From contig CALIEE010000062.1 of assembly GCA_938022485.1 (NCBI GenBank), forward strand, positions 1 to 10,599: a stretch of DNA of 10,599 bases, given 5' to 3'. Position 1 is the first letter of the stretch; every line of letters begins with the position of its first letter. The position numbers and the translations under genes are program-made. Positions 1 to 6,805 of the stretch are shown piece by piece. Below the pieces are notes generated by a model. The model had not been told where the DNA came from. It saw only the letters and a program-made list of their open reading frames with translations, and searched no databases. The DNA comes from an uncultured bacterium (GTDB lineage Bacteria; Bdellovibrionota_C; UBA2361; SZUA-149; CALKYB01).

Positions 1-190
1 AGTTGATCGCTTGTCCCAGAAAAAGGGAGTTTACCTTGGCTAAGGATTGAGAGAGGGGTATTTCATGGTCTGCAATTTTATAAAACTCTTTTCCGACTTC
101 ATTTATTTCTCGCAGTGTGAATAAGGTTCCAGCAACGAGCAAGGAAAGCAAAAGAAGCACCAAAGTGCTCAGTCTTGCTTTGATTGTCAT
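1..190 (-). CDS. N-terminus of a membrane-anchored sensor protein (MCP / histidine kinase / cyclase type), partial
   Basis: An open frame reads leftward off the window edge. It begins MTIKARLSTLVLLLLSLLVA, a short basic start followed by one hydrophobic transmembrane segment (about residues 7-24). The next part is periplasmic, with an acidic/polar helix containing 'EIPLSQSLAKVN' and 'LGQAIN'. This pattern (basic N-terminus, TM helix, then a helix like 'IPLxxxxxKxxxxxLxQAIN') is familiar from the sensory domains of chemotaxis receptors, hybrid histidine kinases and nucleotide cyclases. The output domain lies outside the window, so its type cannot be told. An in-frame ATG four codons upstream (position 202) is an alternative start; neither has a clear Shine-Dalgarno. 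It diverges from the YfiR/TonB-receptor pair. Such sensor neighbours are common for YfiR genes, so a shared signalling role is plausible but inferred. Confidence 0.7.
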   Translation of the reverse strand, partial: MTIKARLSTLVLLLLSLLVAGTLFTLREINEVGKEFYKIADHEIPLSQSLAKVNSLFLGQAIN

Positions 191-202
191 CGATGGAAAC
201 AT

Positions 203-490
203 TGCTGCTTAATCTAAAAATGCAGGGTTCGGATATCTAATGCTAAAATTTATGCATTTTCATAGTATTGTTATTGTCTTTGATCGTCTAATAAAAAGGT
301 CGGTGTTTTGTGCCAATTTAGAGGTTTTACGTACTTTGTAAGGGGCTTTGCAATTAGATTTTGGCTAGTTCGAAATTTGGAAGGGCTTAGTGTTTGGTTT
401 TACAGAGGTAATCCTGAATTAGATGGACTATATTGCTATTTCATAGCTGGCTGATCTTTAGCTAGATTTCATAAAAGTTTGTCGCAAGAG
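203..490. other. Non-coding region between the divergent sensor and YfiR genes
   Basis: About 290 bases of AT-rich sequence precede the leader hairpin. It should hold the promoters for both divergent genes. The only promoter-like element I can point to is TATATT at 429-434 on the plus strand, and it lacks a good -35 at normal spacing. A 34-codon frame at 240-341 has no ribosome binding site and no recognisable content. I see no tRNA, repeat array or known riboswitch motif. Confidence 0.5.
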
Positions 491-545
491 AGGTTCTCCG
501 GTGGTAGACAAAGGGGGGGTCTGGAGAACTTAGTTTTTGTTTTTT
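491..545 (+). terminator. Terminator-like hairpin with T tract in the leader of the YfiR gene (possible attenuator or small-RNA end)
   Basis: Bases 491-499 (AGGTTCTCC) pair with 523-531 (GGAGAACTT). AGAC at 506-509 pairs with GTCT at 519-522 directly inside. This leaves a six-base 5' bulge (GGTGGT) and a G-rich nine-base loop. The stem is followed by a T-rich run (T5 G T6) at 534-545, the form of a Rho-independent terminator. It ends about 20 bases before the YfiR start codon, with no gene upstream on this strand within the window. It may therefore attenuate the YfiR/TonB-receptor transcript or end a short leader RNA. The structure is seen; the role is inferred. Confidence 0.5.
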
Positions 546-564
546 GCTTTAACCAGGAGTGGAT

Positions 565-1182
565 TTGAATAAAGGCGAGCCTTCAAGCTGTGTATTTTGC
601 ATACCTTCCCGCTACTGGCAGTGTTTTGTCTCTATTGCTTGCACTGCGTTTGTCAGCGTGGCCTTAGTTTTAAGCTGTATTTTTTTAACGACCTCTGCTC
701 ACGCTATCACTAAGGCTGTACCTGACTATAAGGTTAAAGCCGCTCTTCTCGCTCAATTTTTAAGGTACGTTCAATGGCCGGAAACCGATGGTAAGTGGGG
801 AGGTGACATAGTGGTTGGTATAATCGGAGAAGATCCTTATGGGGAGTTTTTGGATAGTGCTCTTAGTGCTCAGACTGTTGATGGAAGAAATGTCAGAGTA
901 ACCAGATTCCTAAATCTTGATGATCTTCAGCCTGTTCAAGTTTTGATTGTTGGGGAAGGCAATCGATTTAAGAGTTTGGATGTGTTGAAGAAAGCTAAGG
1001 ATTGGCCAGTGCTAACTGTTGGGGAAGGGGCAAGTTTTGTTGAAGAAGGTGGCATAATATCTTTTGTCACCGATTCGGAGAACAACAGGGTCCGTTTTCA
1101 TCTCAATATGAAAACAGCCAAGAAGAGAGGGATAGGAATATATCCTAGACTCGCTAAGTGGGCCGAAAGGGTTTTAGATTAA
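565..1182 (+). CDS. YfiR/DUF4154 family periplasmic protein
   Basis: A 205-residue secreted protein. An N-terminal signal peptide has a basic/polar stretch of about 18 residues, then a hydrophobic core (roughly residues 20-42), ending in an 'AHA' cleavage motif just before 'ITKAVPDYKVKAA'. The mature part carries the YfiR/DUF4154 hallmarks: 'KVKAALLAQFLRYVQWP' near the start, 'IVVGIIGEDPYG', 'VQVLIVG', 'PVLTVGEGASF', and a final 'ISFVTDSENNRVRFHLN' with an 'IYPRLAKWAERV' helix. In Pseudomonas, YfiR is a periplasmic repressor of the diguanylate cyclase YfiN; partners elsewhere vary. I chose TTG 565 because AGGAG (555-559) sits five bases before it; the longer GTG start at 559 would overlap that site. 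The TonB receptor follows 48 bp downstream, probably in one operon. The mature protein has no cysteine, unlike Pseudomonas YfiR, whose disulfides matter for stability. Confidence 0.85.
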   Translation: MNKGEPSSCVFCIPSRYWQCFVSIACTAFVSVALVLSCIFLTTSAHAITKAVPDYKVKAALLAQFLRYVQWPETDGKWGGDIVVGIIGEDPYGEFLDSALSAQTVDGRNVRVTRFLNLDDLQPVQVLIVGEGNRFKSLDVLKKAKDWPVLTVGEGASFVEEGGIISFVTDSENNRVRFHLNMKTAKKRGIGIYPRLAKWAERVLD

Positions 1183-1200
1183 ATTCCATGGGAATTTTTT
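1181..1200 (+). terminator. Weak hairpin plus T run between the YfiR and TonB-receptor genes
   Basis: AAATTCC (1181-1187) and GGAATTT (1191-1197) form a seven-base stem with a three-base loop, and T continues to 1200. It overlaps the YfiR stop codon. The stem has only two G-C pairs and the loop is tight, so it is at best a partial terminator or an mRNA 3'-end element that lowers read-through into the receptor gene. Confidence 0.25.
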
Positions 1201-1230
1201 ATTGAGATAGAGTCGTTGAAGGGGGAAAGG

Positions 1231-3345
1231 GTGATAAAAAATAGACAAGTCAATTTACAGAGTCTCGCGGCTCAGATCCATAGTATTCTCTGTCCTCCCG
1301 TAGCTATACGGGGTTCCATTGCGTTAAGTCTAAAAACGAGTTCAGTTTTCCTGACTCTTATTTTTCTAGCCGGTCCTGTCGGTGATCGGGCTTTCGCGGA
1401 TAATCTGGGAGATGATCAGGTTGTTGAGGAGCTGTCTAACCTAGGGATTGAGGAATTGCTGGATATGACAGTGACCTCTATTTCTCGAAAAGAGGAAAAG
1501 CTTTCTGAGGCTGCCTCTGCTGTATTTGTCATAACCGCTGAAGATATTAGACGATCAACTGCTAATACAATTCCTGAGTTGTTGCGATTTGCGCCAGGTT
1601 TGAGCGTTGCCCGAGTTAACTCACATGACTGGGCGATTACAGCTAGGGGCTTTAATGGGCAGTTTGCAAATAAACTTCTAGTGCTTATAGATGGCAGGAG
1701 TATCTATTCACCTGTTTTTTCAGGTGTGTTTTGGGAAGCGCAGGATTTGCCATTGTCCAATATAGAACGGATTGAAGTAATTCGTGGACCAGGGGCGACC
1801 ATTTACGGTGCAAATGCTTTCAATGGAGTGATTAACATTATCTCCAAGTCTGCAGCTAAGACTAAGGGGACTAGCCTTTCTCTGACAGTTGGAACTGAAG
1901 ATCGACTGGTTGCCTCGGGAAGTTTCGGCTTTGGAACGGAAAACAGTTCAACACGTGTTTTCCTAAAAGGAATCAATAGGGATGCGGGAAGCTTACCTGA
2001 GGGTGCGGATGCTAATGACGAATGGCGACAGGTTTCGGGTGGATTTAGGCACGAACATAGTTTGTCGACTAGTTCTGATTTGATTGTTGAGGGAGGTTTT
2101 TTCGACGGCAAGCTCGGTGGGAGTTTTAATATACCAGACTCTGGGGAAGACGATTTGCGAAGAATCGTTTCGGTTGATCGTGAAACAGAGGGTCAGTATT
2201 TGTTGGGGCGATTGACTAAAAGAAACAGTAGTAAATCGGATTGGCAGCTTCAAACATACTTAGATCGAGAAAGAAGAAAGGACGTTGTTAACGATTCTAG
2301 CATTAACCGCTTTGACGTCGATTTTCAGCATCGATATAATTTTGATGAAAATAACGAGTTGATTTGGGGACTAGGTTACAGCCTGTCCAGCGACGAGTTG
2401 GGAGAGTCTGAGCTTGCGAATTATTTAGATACAGAAAGAAATGTTTCTGTGTTCAGTGCTTTTGTTCAAGATAAGTTTTTGTTGAGTGATGAGGCTTGGT
2501 TGATCGCGGGAAGCAAGTTCGAGCACAATGATTTTACTGGTTTTGAATACCAACCTTCTTTGAAGTTTGTCTGGGCGCCCATTCCTGGTGAAACTTATTG
2601 GGCCGGAGTGTCTAGAGTTGTTAGGACACCTTCTAGAATTAACCAAGATGTTGAGTTGCCTATCACTAGTTTTCGAACTGAAAATAATTTGATTGTTGAA
2701 AACACTATTTTTGGTAGCCGTGATACAGAGTCTGAAGTTTCAGTCAGTTATGAGATAGGCTATCGGAAACTTTTTAGTAGTGCTTTTTCTATGGATGTTT
2801 CGCTGTTTTACAATGATGTTTCCAGACTGATTACTTTCGAACCAGCTGGAGTGCCTGAACTCGACTCAGAGCGGGGAATTTTGGAGCAAAGCTTTGTCTT
2901 CGATAACCAGCTTTCCGGCGAATCTACTGGGGTAGAGTTGGTAGGAAACTTTCAGCCTGCTTCTTGGCTAGAACTCAAAGCTAGCTACTCTTTCCTTAAT
3001 ATCGATTTGAAACCAGGCTCTGGAAGCAGAGACCCGAGAGGAGATGATGATGAGGGAAGAGATCCTGAGCATCAAGCCTTCCTACAGTCTCGTTTTAATC
3101 TTGGCAGAAACTGGGAGTTTGATAGCTCTTTGAGGTATGTGGATGAGCTAGAAGCCTTCGATATAGATGATTATCTAGAGCTTGACCTGCGTTTATCTTG
3201 GTCACCAGCAGTAAATACAGAGGTTTCGTTGGTGGGAAAAAATTTGTTAGAGTCTAGCCACAGAGAGTTTGGTACTGATTTTGTTGATCAGCCTGCTTAT
3301 GAAGTAGATCGAGGCGTTTTTCTAAAAATTAGTAGTGTTTTTTAA
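1231..3345 (+). CDS. TonB-dependent outer-membrane receptor
   Basis: A 704-residue outer-membrane beta-barrel protein that would import an unidentified ligand using TonB/ExbB/ExbD energy. A signal peptide with a long (~36-residue) N-region, hydrophobic core 'SSVFLTLIFLAG' and 'AFA' cleavage site comes first. Next is a short segment with a possible TonB box ('DMTVTSISRKEEK'), then the plug domain (about residues 85-200) with 'VFVITAEDIRR', 'PELLRFAPGLSVARV', 'ARGFNGQFANKLLVLIDGR' and 'IERIEVIRGPGATIYGANA'. The rest is barrel, ending in phenylalanine (KISSVF), the usual outer-membrane insertion signal. GTG 1231 is preferred over TTG 1216 because AAGGGGG (1219-1225) lies six bases upstream of it. 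The plug matches a TonB-receptor subgroup often found beside YfiR genes and sensor kinases or cyclases. Its substrate is unknown to me, and nothing shows it to be a siderophore or B12 receptor. Confidence 0.93.
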   Translation: MIKNRQVNLQSLAAQIHSILCPPVAIRGSIALSLKTSSVFLTLIFLAGPVGDRAFADNLGDDQVVEELSNLGIEELLDMTVTSISRKEEKLSEAASAVFVITAEDIRRSTANTIPELLRFAPGLSVARVNSHDWAITARGFNGQFANKLLVLIDGRSIYSPVFSGVFWEAQDLPLSNIERIEVIRGPGATIYGANAFNGVINIISKSAAKTKGTSLSLTVGTEDRLVASGSFGFGTENSSTRVFLKGINRDAGSLPEGADANDEWRQVSGGFRHEHSLSTSSDLIVEGGFFDGKLGGSFNIPDSGEDDLRRIVSVDRETEGQYLLGRLTKRNSSKSDWQLQTYLDRERRKDVVNDSSINRFDVDFQHRYNFDENNELIWGLGYSLSSDELGESELANYLDTERNVSVFSAFVQDKFLLSDEAWLIAGSKFEHNDFTGFEYQPSLKFVWAPIPGETYWAGVSRVVRTPSRINQDVELPITSFRTENNLIVENTIFGSRDTESEVSVSYEIGYRKLFSSAFSMDVSLFYNDVSRLITFEPAGVPELDSERGILEQSFVFDNQLSGESTGVELVGNFQPASWLELKASYSFLNIDLKPGSGSRDPRGDDDEGRDPEHQAFLQSRFNLGRNWEFDSSLRYVDELEAFDIDDYLELDLRLSWSPAVNTEVSLVGKNLLESSHREFGTDFVDQPAYEVDRGVFLKISSVF

Positions 3346-3391
3346 TCGGCTGATTAGTTTATTTTTGACTAGCCTTTAATTATTTTAATCA

Positions 3392-4462
3392 ATGTTTGCT
3401 TTAGCTGCTGCTATAATTATCTCAATAGGTGTTTCTGCGTTTTGCTCACTCATGGAGGCGGCTCTGTTTGCGGTACCAAAAGCTTATGCCAAGCACTTAG
3501 CTGATCAAGGGTCTAAAACAGGAAAGCTTATCTTCGATTTTAAAGAAAATCTTAGTCCTCCGATTTCCGCTATTCTGATCCTCAATACAGTTTCTCATAC
3601 TATAGGTGCTGCCGTCGCAGGCTACCTTGTCGGAAAAATTTATGGTGAAGAGAGTGTTGTAATTTTCTCAGTGGTTTTTACCGTAGCGATGCTCTATTTG
3701 AGTGAGATTATTCCGAAGCAAATTGGTGCAATGTCTGCGAGAAGTGTGTCGCAGCTGATAGCTTGGCCGCTTCACTGTCTCGTAGTACTTTTTTCACCTT
3801 TTATTAAGCTTACTGAAATGGTCTCTTCTCTGTTCAAGAAGGGAGGAGATGAGCCCTCTTTTTCTGAGCAAGAGTTTTTGTCTTTGACTGAGATCGGTAC
3901 TACTGAAGGGGTTTTGGATCACCTGGAAGGCTCAGTTATTCAAAATATTATTGGCTTTGATCGCCTCTTGGTAAAAGATGTTTTAACTCCAAGGGTAGTT
4001 GTCTTTCGCCTTCCTCAAGATAAGACCGTCGGGGAAGTAAAGTCAGAGATTTGTGATTGGGCTCACTCTAGAGTTCCAATTTATCCGGACAATGATCAAG
4101 AAGCTATCGAGTCATATGTGACGCAGCGCGATATCTACCGGTCTTTGCTAGAGGGTCATGAAGACCGAAAGCTTTCTGAGCTTGCTAGGCCTTTGACAAC
4201 AGTCAATGAGCTAATGCGGGCTGACAAAGTCATGCTAGAGATGTTTGAGAAAAAGGAAGCTATTTGTTCAGTCGTGGATGAGCATGGGGCTTTTGCTGGA
4301 TTGGTTACTGTTGAAGACTTAGTTGAAGAGTTGGTGGGAAAAGAGATCATTGACGAGTATGACCTCGTAAGCGATTTAAGAGATTATGCCCAGATTCTTT
4401 ATCGTAAACGAAAGCAACAGAGCGCCTTCAAATCTAGTGATTCAAAAGAACCAGAGTCTTAA
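3392..4462 (+). CDS. CNNM (DUF21) membrane protein with a CBS-domain pair, CorC/hemolysin-like family
   Basis: A 356-residue inner-membrane protein. Residues 1 to about 150 form the CNNM/DUF21 membrane domain: a first helix running into 'CSLMEAALFAVP', further hydrophobic segments near 55-80 and 90-107, the conserved 'EIIPKQIGA' turn, and a last helix near 120-137. The cytosolic part has a 'DHLEGSVIQNII' linker helix, then two CBS motifs ('VKDVLTPRVVVFRLP' through 'YVTQRDIYRSLL', and 'ICSVVDEHGAFAGLVTVEDLVEELVG'). Relatives (CorC, CNNM, MpfA) are linked to magnesium or other divalent-cation export. The protein stops soon after the CBS pair and lacks the C-terminal CorC_HlyC domain of longer family members. 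The start is the only one that keeps the first helix, but it has no visible Shine-Dalgarno. It begins 46 bp after the TonB-receptor gene and converges on the tRNA gene. Confidence 0.87.
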   Translation: MFALAAAIIISIGVSAFCSLMEAALFAVPKAYAKHLADQGSKTGKLIFDFKENLSPPISAILILNTVSHTIGAAVAGYLVGKIYGEESVVIFSVVFTVAMLYLSEIIPKQIGAMSARSVSQLIAWPLHCLVVLFSPFIKLTEMVSSLFKKGGDEPSFSEQEFLSLTEIGTTEGVLDHLEGSVIQNIIGFDRLLVKDVLTPRVVVFRLPQDKTVGEVKSEICDWAHSRVPIYPDNDQEAIESYVTQRDIYRSLLEGHEDRKLSELARPLTTVNELMRADKVMLEMFEKKEAICSVVDEHGAFAGLVTVEDLVEELVGKEIIDEYDLVSDLRDYAQILYRKRKQQSAFKSSDSKEPES

Positions 4463-4499
4463 CATTGAGGCTGAGGAGATGTATCTCTCCCTAAAAAAA

Positions 4500-4577
4500 T
4501 GGCGTCCCCAAGGGGATTTGAACCCCTGTTGCCGGAATGAAAATCCGGTGTCCTGGGCCAGACTAGACGATGGGGAC
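4500..4577 (-). tRNA. tRNA-Glu (anticodon UUC), CCA encoded
   Basis: The minus strand folds as a full cloverleaf. The acceptor arm is GTCCCCA / TGGGGAC with discriminator G and encoded CCA. The D arm lies around GTCTAG...GGAC. The anticodon stem is CCGGA/TCCGG with loop TTTTCAT, giving anticodon TTC at 4541-4539. The T arm has the loop sequence TTCAAAT between GGGG and CCCC. Base order closely matches bacterial tRNA-Glu. Seven T residues follow the CCA directly on the minus strand (4499-4493), which may help end transcription. No attachment-site duplication is visible nearby. Confidence 0.97.
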
Positions 4578-4604
4578 GCAAAGCCTGAACTAATAGGCTC
4601 GAGC

Positions 4605-4633
4605 TTTTTAATGAAATTGGTTAATACGGTCAA
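4605..4633 (-). promoter_or_regulatory. Promoter of the tRNA-Glu gene
   Basis: Reading the minus strand, TTGACC (4633-4628) is followed by a 17-base spacer and TAAAAA (4610-4605). This matches five of six and four of six sigma-70 consensus positions. A GC-rich stretch, GCTCGAGCC, follows the -10, as is usual for stable-RNA promoters under growth-rate or stringent control. The mature tRNA would begin about 28 bases after the -10. Confidence 0.65.
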
Positions 4634-4714
4634 GGCTTTTACCGATAGATTTGCCAGGTAGAGCCAAATAAAGCAGTTTGGGTCACTAATTTAGTCAACT
4701 ACACAGTTCTCAAC

Positions 4715-5419
4715 ATGTTGAAAACCCGGATAGGTACCGCAGAGGAAGTTGAGGCACTTGGTCTCAACTTTAGAATATTTGTTCCCGAGTCGATCTCGGC
4801 AGTTTCTGAGGCTAAAGGGCTGGTCTTACTGGTTCACGGTAGAGCAGGAAATTTTGATGTGATGTGGGTTTTTGCTCGACCCAAAAGTGTTGGGGACGAA
4901 ATCGTCTTTCTTGCCCCTCAGGCGCCGATTAAGGATCAACTAGGGGGCTACAGTTGGTGGCAAGTTGAAGGTAGAAGTGGGGGAGCGGCCAGTCGAGAGG
5001 AGATGAACCAAGCCGCTGCGAAACTAGAAAATTTTCTCATTTCCGCCAAAGAATATTTCAAAATTCCTTCAAATATTAAAACAGTTACTGCAGGGTTTAG
5101 CCAAGGAGCTGGAACAGTTTGCTCGTTGGCTTTTAAAAATCCTGAGCTTTTTGAAGGAGTTGGGTTATTAGCCGGCTTTGTTCCTCAAGTAGAGAGAGAA
5201 GTCGAACCCAAGTTAAGACAGGCGTTGAAATTACCTGAGTTTTTTATGGCTTCGGGTACGGAAGACAAAATCATTCCAATAGAAACAGCAAGGGAAGGTA
5301 AGCTATACCTAGAGCAGTGTGGAGCCGAGCTAAACTACCTAGAGGCTGCTGTGGGGCACAAGGTATCCTCTGAAGGTATAAAGGCACTTAATAAGTGGCT
5401 GTCGAACTATTTTAACTAA
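4715..5419 (+). CDS. Alpha/beta-hydrolase, carboxylesterase/phospholipase family (YpfH-like)
   Basis: A 234-residue cytosolic serine hydrolase; no signal peptide or membrane segment is seen. The fold markers run in order: 'LVLLVHGRAGN' (oxyanion loop, about residues 36-46), 'IVFLAPQAP' (63-71), 'YSWWQV', the nucleophile elbow 'GFSQGA' with Ser129, 'GTEDKIIP' with Asp184, and 'GHKVS' with His215. The Ser-Asp-His triad is complete and spaced as in the phospholipase/carboxylesterase (abhydrolase_2) family, whose usual length is 200-240. Members hydrolyse short-chain or lysophospholipid esters; the natural substrate here is unknown. No good Shine-Dalgarno precedes ATG 4715. The gene is divergent from the tRNA and converges on the oxidoreductase gene, with only three bases between their stop codons. 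Confidence 0.9.
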   Translation: MLKTRIGTAEEVEALGLNFRIFVPESISAVSEAKGLVLLVHGRAGNFDVMWVFARPKSVGDEIVFLAPQAPIKDQLGGYSWWQVEGRSGGAASREEMNQAAAKLENFLISAKEYFKIPSNIKTVTAGFSQGAGTVCSLAFKNPELFEGVGLLAGFVPQVEREVEPKLRQALKLPEFFMASGTEDKIIPIETAREGKLYLEQCGAELNYLEAAVGHKVSSEGIKALNKWLSNYFN

Positions 5420-5422
5420 ATG

Positions 5423-6805
5423 TTAACTTGCTGCGAGTAACGATCTAGCTTTCCTTCCAGCATTCCTTGCTATCTCCGGCAGCGCAGGGTGAACAAAAAT
5501 CATGTCCATCATATCATCTAAAGTTCCGCCAAGTTTAATTAAAGCGATAAACAGGTGGATCATGTTCGAGGCCTCATCCCCAACAATATGAGCGCCAAGA
5601 ATTTTCTTGTCTTTTCGCTCAACAAGAACTTTGACAAACCCATGATCGGACAATCTAGCTGACCCCATTGCACTTTTTCTGTATGGATTTACCCCAGCAA
5701 CGTAATCTATTCCTTCAGCTTGAAGCTCTATTTCGGTCTTGCCCACCGAGGCTATCTCCGGATGTGTAAACACAGCGCTAGGGACAGGGCCATAACTTAA
5801 ATCTTCCTCAGCTGGGGCAGAGAAAAGAGTTCTAAATAAGTATTCACCCTCGTAGTTGACGCTATGGCGGAACATGTAGTTACCAACGACGTCACCAATA
5901 GCCCAAACGCCAGCTACATTGGTTCGTAGCCTTTTATCGACTTCAATGTAGCCTTTGGCATCAATTTTAATATCGGTGTTTTCAAGCCCTAATAGGTCAG
6001 AGTTAGGTTTTACTCCGGTAGCAACCAGTAGCGCCTCGGAAGAGAGCTCTTTCTCAGCGCCTTCTGGTCCTTTACAGGAAATATTAAATTGACCATTTTC
6101 GTAACTAACGGATTGAGGAGAAAAGCCAGAGTGCAAATTGTTGCGTTTGCTGAATTCTTTTTCGAATTCATCAATAATGTCCTGATCTAGCCCTCGCATT
6201 ACCTGGCTTCGAATCAAAAAATCTACTGACGTTCCGAAACAGCTGTAGGCATGCCCCAACTCTAGTGCAATGAAACCTCCGCCAATTACTGTCATTGTTT
6301 TAGGAAGCTCTGTATTTCTAAGAGCCTCTCGGCTAGTCATGAAAGGAGTGCCCTCTAGACCAGGTATTTGAGGAATTGAAGGTCTAGACCCAACCGCAAT
6401 GAATATTTTTTCAGCCGTAATCTCCTGGCCATCCACTGCAATGACTTTATTGGAGACAAAGCGTCCTTCATGAGGATAATAATCAATATTGGGGTTCTTT
6501 TCGTAGGCTGGAGGAATACTCGCTGCGTCAGAATCTACAGATTGAGAAATCCTTTTGACCATTGAGCCGAAGTCCACTTCAAAAGATGCTCTGAGACCAA
6601 TTTCAAACTTGTAGCTGTCTTGGATGTGGCAGATTCGGTCTGCGGGGTGAATCATCATTTTGGAGGGAATACAGCCTCTGTTGAGACAGGTTCCACCCAT
6701 AGCTTCTTTTTCAAGAATAGCTACTTTAAGCCCCAAGTTTGCGACAGGAGTAACCAACTTAGTTCCGCCGCCGCCACCGATTACAATTACGTCATACTCT
6801 TTCAC
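5423..6805 (-). CDS. Class I pyridine nucleotide-disulfide oxidoreductase (dihydrolipoyl dehydrogenase / mycothione reductase-like)
   Basis: A 460-residue FAD enzyme that should use NAD(P)H to reduce a disulfide substrate in the cytosol. Visible parts in order are the N-terminal FAD-binding loop 'VIVIGGGGGTK' (residues 6-16), the redox-active pair Cys40/Cys45 in 'GGTCLNRGCIPSK', the NAD(P)H-binding 'VIGGGFIALELG', the second FAD motif 'VWAIGDV', and the dimerisation domain with 'VFTHPEIASVG' and a final 'VHPALPE' carrying the catalytic His/Glu pair. The FAD loop has Thr where lipoamide dehydrogenases have Gly, and 'NRGC' instead of 'NVGC', so the true substrate is uncertain. There is no lipoyl domain and no 2-oxoacid dehydrogenase gene nearby. 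GTG 6805 overlaps the peptidase stop (TAGTG), with GGGTGGA upstream; the longer GTG 6817 start is less likely. It is third in the mntR operon. Confidence 0.88.
   Translation of the reverse strand: MKEYDVIVIGGGGGTKLVTPVANLGLKVAILEKEAMGGTCLNRGCIPSKMMIHPADRICHIQDSYKFEIGLRASFEVDFGSMVKRISQSVDSDAASIPPAYEKNPNIDYYPHEGRFVSNKVIAVDGQEITAEKIFIAVGSRPSIPQIPGLEGTPFMTSREALRNTELPKTMTVIGGGFIALELGHAYSCFGTSVDFLIRSQVMRGLDQDIIDEFEKEFSKRNNLHSGFSPQSVSYENGQFNISCKGPEGAEKELSSEALLVATGVKPNSDLLGLENTDIKIDAKGYIEVDKRLRTNVAGVWAIGDVVGNYMFRHSVNYEGEYLFRTLFSAPAEEDLSYGPVPSAVFTHPEIASVGKTEIELQAEGIDYVAGVNPYRKSAMGSARLSDHGFVKVLVERKDKKILGAHIVGDEASNMIHLFIALIKLGGTLDDMMDMIFVHPALPEIARNAGRKARSLLAAS

Noticed and set aside
240..341. A small plus-strand open frame of 34 codons in the sensor/YfiR intergenic region
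   Set aside because: There is no ribosome binding site, the composition is low-complexity and AT-driven, and there is no recognisable motif. Such frames are expected by chance in AT-rich DNA.
1297..1312. Perfect inverted repeat CCCGTA-GCTA-TACGGG inside the signal-peptide coding part of the TonB receptor gene
   Set aside because: It is a single six-base stem within codons, unlike the MntR boxes in its arms and with no partner copy. A chance occurrence is the simplest reading, although an mRNA hairpin affecting translation cannot be excluded.
4475..4488. GGAGAT/ATCTCTCC hairpin after the CNNM gene as a terminator
   Set aside because: On the plus strand it is followed by A residues, not T. 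On the minus strand the T run comes before the stem. It is not a standard intrinsic terminator in either direction.
4500..4577. tRNA-Glu as an integration site for a genomic island
   Set aside because: There is no integrase gene and no direct repeat of the tRNA 3' end in the window, and the flanking genes look like ordinary chromosomal genes.
4386..4661. A 91-codon plus-strand frame containing 'WRPQGDLNPCCRNENP'
   Set aside because: It reads antisense through the tRNA-Glu gene and out of frame over the end of the CNNM gene. Such peptides are a classic artefact of translated tRNA genes.
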